NCBI GenBank assembly: GCA_023300375.1
Contig: JALZWO010000117.1
Coordinates: forward strand, 1-44,823
Direction of reading: 5' to 3'
DNA from: Granulosicoccus sp.
Lineage (GTDB): Bacteria > Pseudomonadota > Gammaproteobacteria > Granulosicoccales > Granulosicoccaceae
DNA: 44,823 bases
Shown here: in pieces, positions 40,800 through 44,823 of the stretch
Layout: each line of letters opens with the position of its first letter
Position numbering within the stretch: the first letter of the stretch is position 1
Program-made: the position numbers and the translations under genes
The notes under the pieces: model-generated
Database searches by the model: none
The model's input: the letters and a program-made list of their open reading frames with translations, nothing else
Told to the model about the DNA's origin: nothing

Positions 40800-40950
40800 T
40801 CAACGCAACATGATGAGTTCTTAGAAAAGTGCGTGATCCGAGGGTTTGTGAAAACGCGAATCACGCTTGCAAATTCTGCCAACATGGTCCGCTGTTGCCA
40901 ACAGATAAACTGTTCAATGTGCAACGCCAGATTGCGGCAACGTGCTGGAA

Positions 40951-42366
40951 CTAAGGATACTTACGAGCGGCTCGCGTGTATTCTATTTTGTCTTTCCACG
41001 CATAATAAGAAACAGCTGCTGGCAGAAACCAAGGTTTACCTGTGTATAAAGGCTTTGTAGGAAATGGCAGGTTATCCAATGGCGTGATGCCTTCAACATT
41101 GCCAACAATTTTCTGACCCGCTCGCATACCTAGATAGCTGGACATAGACACACCTGAACCACAAAACCCCATGGCGTAGTGAAGGCCGTTGTGAACACCA
41201 GTATGAGGCATTTCGTCGAAGGTGTACGCAACGGTTCCAGTCCAAGAGTGCGATATTCGAGTGTCACGCAGCTGTGGAAATATGCGGCACATTTGATGAT
41301 GTAACCGTGGCCCGCTCACCAATGGATTCGTTTCATTGGCGGATACACGTCCTCCAAACAAAATTCTTTTTCTATCAGGGGATGCTCGGTAGTAGTAAAT
41401 CACTTTACAACTATCACTAGCCACTCTGTGGCTTGGGAAAAGCTCGTTCATCAGTTCGGTAGGCAGTGCCTCCGTGGCTATGACATAGCTGCCTATGGGT
41501 ATAACGCGTTGTTGAAACCACGGTGTCAGATTAGTGGTGTAGCCGTTGGTCGCTATCATCACATTGCGGGCTTGGATAGTGCCTTTTGCCGTTTGTATGG
41601 AGAACTGACCATCGCCAGTTTTATTATGCCGAATAATCGAGTTAGCAGGACAGTGCGGTACAAAAGAGACGCCCAAGTTGAGCGCCTTTTTAACCAAGCC
41701 TTGATGGTATTTGGCTGCATGAATAGCCGCGTGCTTTGGAAATACAACACCCCCATAGTATGCATCGCTGCCTAACTCTGTTCGTTGATCACTGCGTGGC
41801 ACACTATAGGCTTCTTCAAACCCTTCTTCTCGATTTAGTTGCTCAGCATCTCGTGACATTTGCTCATAGTGCAAGGGCGTGTGTGCTGCGTGATACAGCC
41901 CGTTTCGTTCAAAGTGACAATCTATAGTTTCGTCTTTAACATATTCTTCAATCCACTTGAGCGCATTGATGCCTTCTTGACGAATAGCCTTAGCTTTTAT
42001 CAAGCCTAGTTTCCGAGCAAGTTGTTGAACGCTAGGTTTTATACTCGTATCAATTTGCCCGCCATTGCGTGAGCTACACCCTTGCCCTACTTCGCCGCTG
42101 TCGATGATCACGGTTGCGCGTCCTGCAGCAGCTGTCTGAATAGCTGCGTGCAAGCCTGTGTAACCCGAGCCTATAACAACGACATCTGCTGAGACAGGCA
42201 GCACGGCGTTGGGCACTGTGAAATCTAGGACATCCTCTAGCCAATACGACGCTTCTTTATAATCGTCTGTGTACAGTGAGTCTGAGGGTGTCGAACGTTG
42301 CCCGATAGACAAAAACGTGCTTTTCCTTAAGTGTGTGAACAGGTGGATCGCTCTACAGTTTTTCAT
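40951..42366 (-). CDS. FAD oxidoreductase, OrdL/PuuB (DAO) family
   Basis: 471-residue D-amino-acid-oxidase-fold enzyme. It opens with the family phrase SYWLEDVLDFTVPNAVLP, then the FAD-binding VVVIGSGYTGLHAAI (63-77), GQGCSSRNGGQIDTSIKP, the substrate domain with WFQQRVIPIGSYVIATEAL, FGGRVSANET, and the C-terminal GTVAYTFDEMPHTG and GFCGSGVSMSSYLG. These are typical of gamma-glutamylputrescine oxidase PuuB and related OrdL enzymes that oxidise a secondary or primary amine with oxygen. Without other puu genes nearby the amine is uncertain. The first 30 residues look unlike the family and a later start is possible; the ribosome site at 42366 is weak. Confidence 0.82.
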   Translation of the reverse strand: MKNCRAIHLFTHLRKSTFLSIGQRSTPSDSLYTDDYKEASYWLEDVLDFTVPNAVLPVSADVVVIGSGYTGLHAAIQTAAAGRATVIIDSGEVGQGCSSRNGGQIDTSIKPSVQQLARKLGLIKAKAIRQEGINALKWIEEYVKDETIDCHFERNGLYHAAHTPLHYEQMSRDAEQLNREEGFEEAYSVPRSDQRTELGSDAYYGGVVFPKHAAIHAAKYHQGLVKKALNLGVSFVPHCPANSIIRHNKTGDGQFSIQTAKGTIQARNVMIATNGYTTNLTPWFQQRVIPIGSYVIATEALPTELMNELFPSHRVASDSCKVIYYYRASPDRKRILFGGRVSANETNPLVSGPRLHHQMCRIFPQLRDTRISHSWTGTVAYTFDEMPHTGVHNGLHYAMGFCGSGVSMSSYLGMRAGQKIVGNVEGITPLDNLPFPTKPLYTGKPWFLPAAVSYYAWKDKIEYTRAARKYP

Positions 42367-42598
42367 TCGATATCATCGGAAAGCGTAGGATGCATTAAAC
42401 ACGTATCGTTACCAAACTGCCACTAAAATAGATGAGGGTGCGACATTGTTCAACATCAATTGACTATTTATCATAGAAGATCAGGAACCTAATCAATTCA
42501 TAGCTAATCGTAGCCTGTCACCCATTTAAAACGAACTTGGCACCAGCCCTTGCCAGTGGAAATCTACACTTTACAAAAATCCCGTTCAGATTAAACGC

Positions 42599-43315
42599 CT
42601 AAAAAAACAACTGCCAAACAATCGGCAATAAAATAGCCGTAGCTAGCGCATTCAAGCCCATCGCCAATCCAGCAAACGCGCCGGCAAGTTCATTCACCTG
42701 AAGCGCACGAGCCGTTCCAATACCGTGGCTGGCAACGCCAATCGCCATACCCCTTGCAGACCAATCTTTAATTTTCAGAAGGTTTAATACCAACGGTCCT
42801 AACATGGCACCACAGATGCCAGTAACAATAACCAGCACCGCGGTTAACGATGGCAAGCCCCCCAATTTCTCAGAGACACCCATAGCAACAGGTGCGGTGA
42901 TTGACTTGGGTGCTAACGATACGATCGATGTCATTTGTGCACCCAGCAACCAAGAAATTCCCGCAGCACTGATCACTGCGGTACCACTACCCAACAGCAA
43001 ACTGACCACAATGGCTAAGGCTGCGCGCCTGATCCTATGAAACTGACGATACAAAGGAATAGCCAGAGAGACTGTGGCAGGTCCAAGCAGAAAATGTACA
43101 AATTGTGCGCCGTCAAAATAGGTGTCATAAGACGTGTTAGTCGCTAACAACAAACACACAATGACAATCATACTGATCAATACAGGATTGGCTAGCGGAT
43201 TACGCCCACTACGCACAAAAATGGCAGAAGCACCCACAAATACGATTAACGTTAGCGTCAAGTGCAACAGCGGACTCGCACTGAGATAAACCCAAGTCTC
43301 TTGTAAATCTTTCAT
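42599..43315 (-). CDS. lrgB: LrgB/CidB family membrane protein
   Basis: 238-residue membrane protein with about seven helices. Typical LrgB phrases: NPVLISMIVIVCLL, FVHFLLGPATVSLAIPLYRQ, LAPKSITAPVAMGVSEKLGG, VIVTGICGAMLG, and the C-terminal GVASHGIGTARALQVNELAGAFAGLAMGLN. LrgAB/CidAB were described as holin/antiholin-like and are also linked to pyruvate uptake and plastid glycolate/glycerate transport (PLGG1). It overlaps lrgA by 4 bases (ATGA), so both are co-translated. The regulator (LytR-type or LysR-type) is not in the window. Confidence 0.92.
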   Translation of the reverse strand: MKDLQETWVYLSASPLLHLTLTLIVFVGASAIFVRSGRNPLANPVLISMIVIVCLLLATNTSYDTYFDGAQFVHFLLGPATVSLAIPLYRQFHRIRRAALAIVVSLLLGSGTAVISAAGISWLLGAQMTSIVSLAPKSITAPVAMGVSEKLGGLPSLTAVLVIVTGICGAMLGPLVLNLLKIKDWSARGMAIGVASHGIGTARALQVNELAGAFAGLAMGLNALATAILLPIVWQLFF

Positions 43316-43710
43316 TGATCGGCACCTCTTGGTGAAGGCGCATCGAGGCCTCCGCCATCTAACATGCTCGATGGCTTTCTTTTGTTAAACCACACCATCA
43401 CGAGTGCTGTTACGGCTATCGTCAGTAAAGTACTGACAACCAGCGCAACCGACAACGGGATCAGCTCAGCTCCCAACAACTCAAAATGCAGCATAACCCC
43501 AACACCTGCAGGTACAAACAATAGAGATAAACTACTCAACAGGGCGTCAGAAACTTTACCAAGCTCATCTGGAACAAAGCCACGAATGACAAGAAGACAA
43601 AATAGCAACAGCATACCCACTACAGGTCCAGGAAGCGGCAAAGCCAATGCCGTAACCACCAACTCTCCGAGTAACTGGCAAAACAAAATCAGAGTAAAGT
43701 TTTCTAGCAT
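43312..43710 (-). CDS. lrgA: LrgA/CidA family membrane protein
   Basis: 132-residue protein with four helices. The family core LALPLPGPVVGMLLLFCLL is seen at 24-42, followed by SDALLSSLSLLFVPAGVGVMLH and VALVVSTLLTIAVTALVM. The C-terminal tail is short and charged. It is the first gene of a two-gene operon with lrgB; ATG 43710 has GGGAAC upstream. Together they form a membrane system implicated in lysis control or transport of small carboxylates. Confidence 0.9.
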   Translation of the reverse strand: MLENFTLILFCQLLGELVVTALALPLPGPVVGMLLLFCLLVIRGFVPDELGKVSDALLSSLSLLFVPAGVGVMLHFELLGAELIPLSVALVVSTLLTIAVTALVMVWFNKRKPSSMLDGGGLDAPSPRGADQ

Positions 43711-43882
43711 GGCGTTCCCAAGGTAATAAGCAAATCACGGCAAAACATTGTATCTAAAGATCTGGCTTCGAGTATTAATGCCGGATTTAATTATAGGTGT
43801 AGAGATTGAGCGCAACTATTTTTCTTACACAGGGCTCACAGCATTAATAACTTTGTCGAAAATGTGCAGTCGGAGTTTAACG

Positions 43883-44815
43883 TTATTCAAAACTCGTAGT
43901 GCGCTGGCGATGCACATAGGTCTCATCGTATCGCCTCGACAAGTGATCGCCTGCCAGCGTTACCTCATCACTCCCGCTCGTTGCTACATTAACGTCAAAG
44001 CGAGGATTGAAGAAGAACGGCACAGAAATACGCTCTTGATTTCCCCCAATAACCCTATGGGGTGTTGCTTTGATTTGACCCTTTGTCCACATTTGAATCA
44101 TTTCACCAAAGTTGATAACGAACGTACCCGGGCTGGCATTTACTTTTATCCAGTCACCGTTCCTGCTTTGTATTTCAAGACCGGGGGAACCGTCTATGGC
44201 CAGTAATGTGAGGCATCCGTAATCTGTGTGTGGTGCAATACCGAAATCGTTGCTGGCAGCAGTCGCTGGTCGCGATGGGTAGTAGTTGCCGCGTAGTAAT
44301 GCCATTGGCTTATCAAACTTGTCAGTAAAATAATCGCCTGGCTGGCCAATCGAGCGCGCTACGGATGATAACAACGCCAAGGATAGCTCTCTGGCCTGTT
44401 CATAGTAATCCTGAATGACGCTTTGGAACTCTGGGGGATACTCTGGCCATAGATTAGGTGCATAGTAGGTGTGGCTTAGTAACGGGTCGCCATCTTCCAG
44501 CTCTAGCCCACAATCAAAAACCTCTTTGTAATCCGGATTCGCGTTGGGGTCTACCTGTTCCGAGCCAGGTTCGCCCCAACCTCTATTGGAGTTAGTCTTG
44601 GTCATGCTATAAGCCAATTTTTGCTCATACGAGCACATAAAAAATTGCCGATAGACATCCATGACCCTTTCAACCGTACTGTGGCTCATGCTTGTATTGG
44701 TTATTGTCATGAAACCAACCTCCTCAGCTGCAACCCTCACCTTTTCAAGCGATGAAGCATGCGCTGCGTGTTGCGAATCGAACAAACAGGCTGCGTTGAT
44801 TTGGGGAATGATCAT
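43883..44815 (-). CDS. 2-oxoglutarate/Fe(II) oxygenase, isopenicillin N synthase-like
   Basis: 310 residues. The N-terminal DIOXN-type part has VRVAAEEVGFMTITN; the catalytic jelly roll shows APHTDYGCLTLL (iron ligands His196 and Asp198), INFGEMIQMWTKGQIKATPHRV (His253) and ERISVPFFFNP (Arg262 binding 2-oxoglutarate). It belongs to the IPNS/flavonol-synthase-like group, cytoplasmic, which hydroxylates or cyclises small molecules; the substrate is unknown. ATG 44815 lies 9 bases from the window edge, so an upstream in-frame start outside the window cannot be excluded, although MIIPQINAA looks like the usual family start. It runs toward lrgA with a 172-base gap. Confidence 0.88.
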   Translation of the reverse strand: MIIPQINAACLFDSQHAAHASSLEKVRVAAEEVGFMTITNTSMSHSTVERVMDVYRQFFMCSYEQKLAYSMTKTNSNRGWGEPGSEQVDPNANPDYKEVFDCGLELEDGDPLLSHTYYAPNLWPEYPPEFQSVIQDYYEQARELSLALLSSVARSIGQPGDYFTDKFDKPMALLRGNYYPSRPATAASNDFGIAPHTDYGCLTLLAIDGSPGLEIQSRNGDWIKVNASPGTFVINFGEMIQMWTKGQIKATPHRVIGGNQERISVPFFFNPRFDVNVATSGSDEVTLAGDHLSRRYDETYVHRQRTTSFE

Positions 44816-44823
44816 GCGAGTTG

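Noticed and set aside
41428-41927. Plus-strand frames opposite the FAD oxidoreductase
   Set aside because: They are antisense to a well-supported enzyme gene and contain no domain.

Overview
The window looks like chromosome from a free-living, probably marine, gammaproteobacterium. The signs are a type IV minor pilin set, many secreted proteins and lipoproteins, a PL14-like lyase fold protein, lysine catabolism of the DavBA type, LrgAB and a gluconate-type operator. The genus cannot be fixed from the sequence; an Arenicella- or Granulosicoccus-like lineage is a guess. Spacing between genes is loose and there are several decayed genes, so this is accessory-rich territory. No rRNA, tRNA, CRISPR array, IS element or phage gene was recognised.

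Layout. 0.25-4.3 kb (+): five overlapping pilin-like genes (pilE, fimT, pilV, pilW, pilX types); the last is a giant PilX-like protein with a bactofilin-like repeat body. 4.3-6.8 kb (-): davA-davB, lysine to 5-aminovalerate. 7.0-8.1 kb (-): a wreck in which a dead fic gene runs into the 3' half of an ABC ATPase gene. 8.2-14.5 kb: small lipoprotein, small exported protein, MFS transporter, PL14-like secreted protein, two abutting pseudogenes (metal-efflux adaptor type and ASPIC/UnbV type) and a short membrane protein. 14.5-20.1 kb: GT61 glycosyltransferase, an intergenic short-repeat element, a secreted propeller-like protein and a large lipoprotein with a Pro-rich tandem repeat.

20.5-28.8 kb is the most interesting part: a compact nonribosomal peptide locus. 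A free-standing adenylation enzyme and its carrier protein (+) face an acyl-CoA-dehydrogenase-like flavoenzyme, a C-A-PCP-hydrolase NRPS and a second alpha/beta hydrolase (-). The stand-alone A domain has the pocket residues D-L-F-Y-L-A-L-V-C-K, almost the code I recall for the L-prolyl-AMP ligases of pyoluteorin and prodigiosin pathways; the NRPS A domain has D-I-L-Q-L-G-M-V-W-K, a glycine code. Together with the flavoenzyme this predicts pyrrole-2-carboxyl-S-PCP condensed onto glycine, giving a pyrrole-2-carbonyl-glycine type product. The two hydrolase units lack a serine nucleophile (Arg in the NRPS-fused one, Cys in the free one).

29.3-37.7 kb (-): a sugar/sugar-acid operon with ABC ATPase, binding protein, two permeases, a lactonase-like propeller, hydroxypyruvate-isomerase-like protein, gluconate-5-dehydrogenase-like SDR and gluconokinase. 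It is headed by a perfect 22-bp palindrome with the core of a GntR/IdnR (LacI-family) operator, and contains a 90-bp SDR gene remnant. 38-44.8 kb: triple-CHRD lipoprotein, a second repeat lipoprotein, an OrdL/PuuB-like FAD oxidoreductase, lrgA-lrgB, and an isopenicillin-N-synthase-like 2-oxoglutarate/Fe(II) oxygenase at the right edge.
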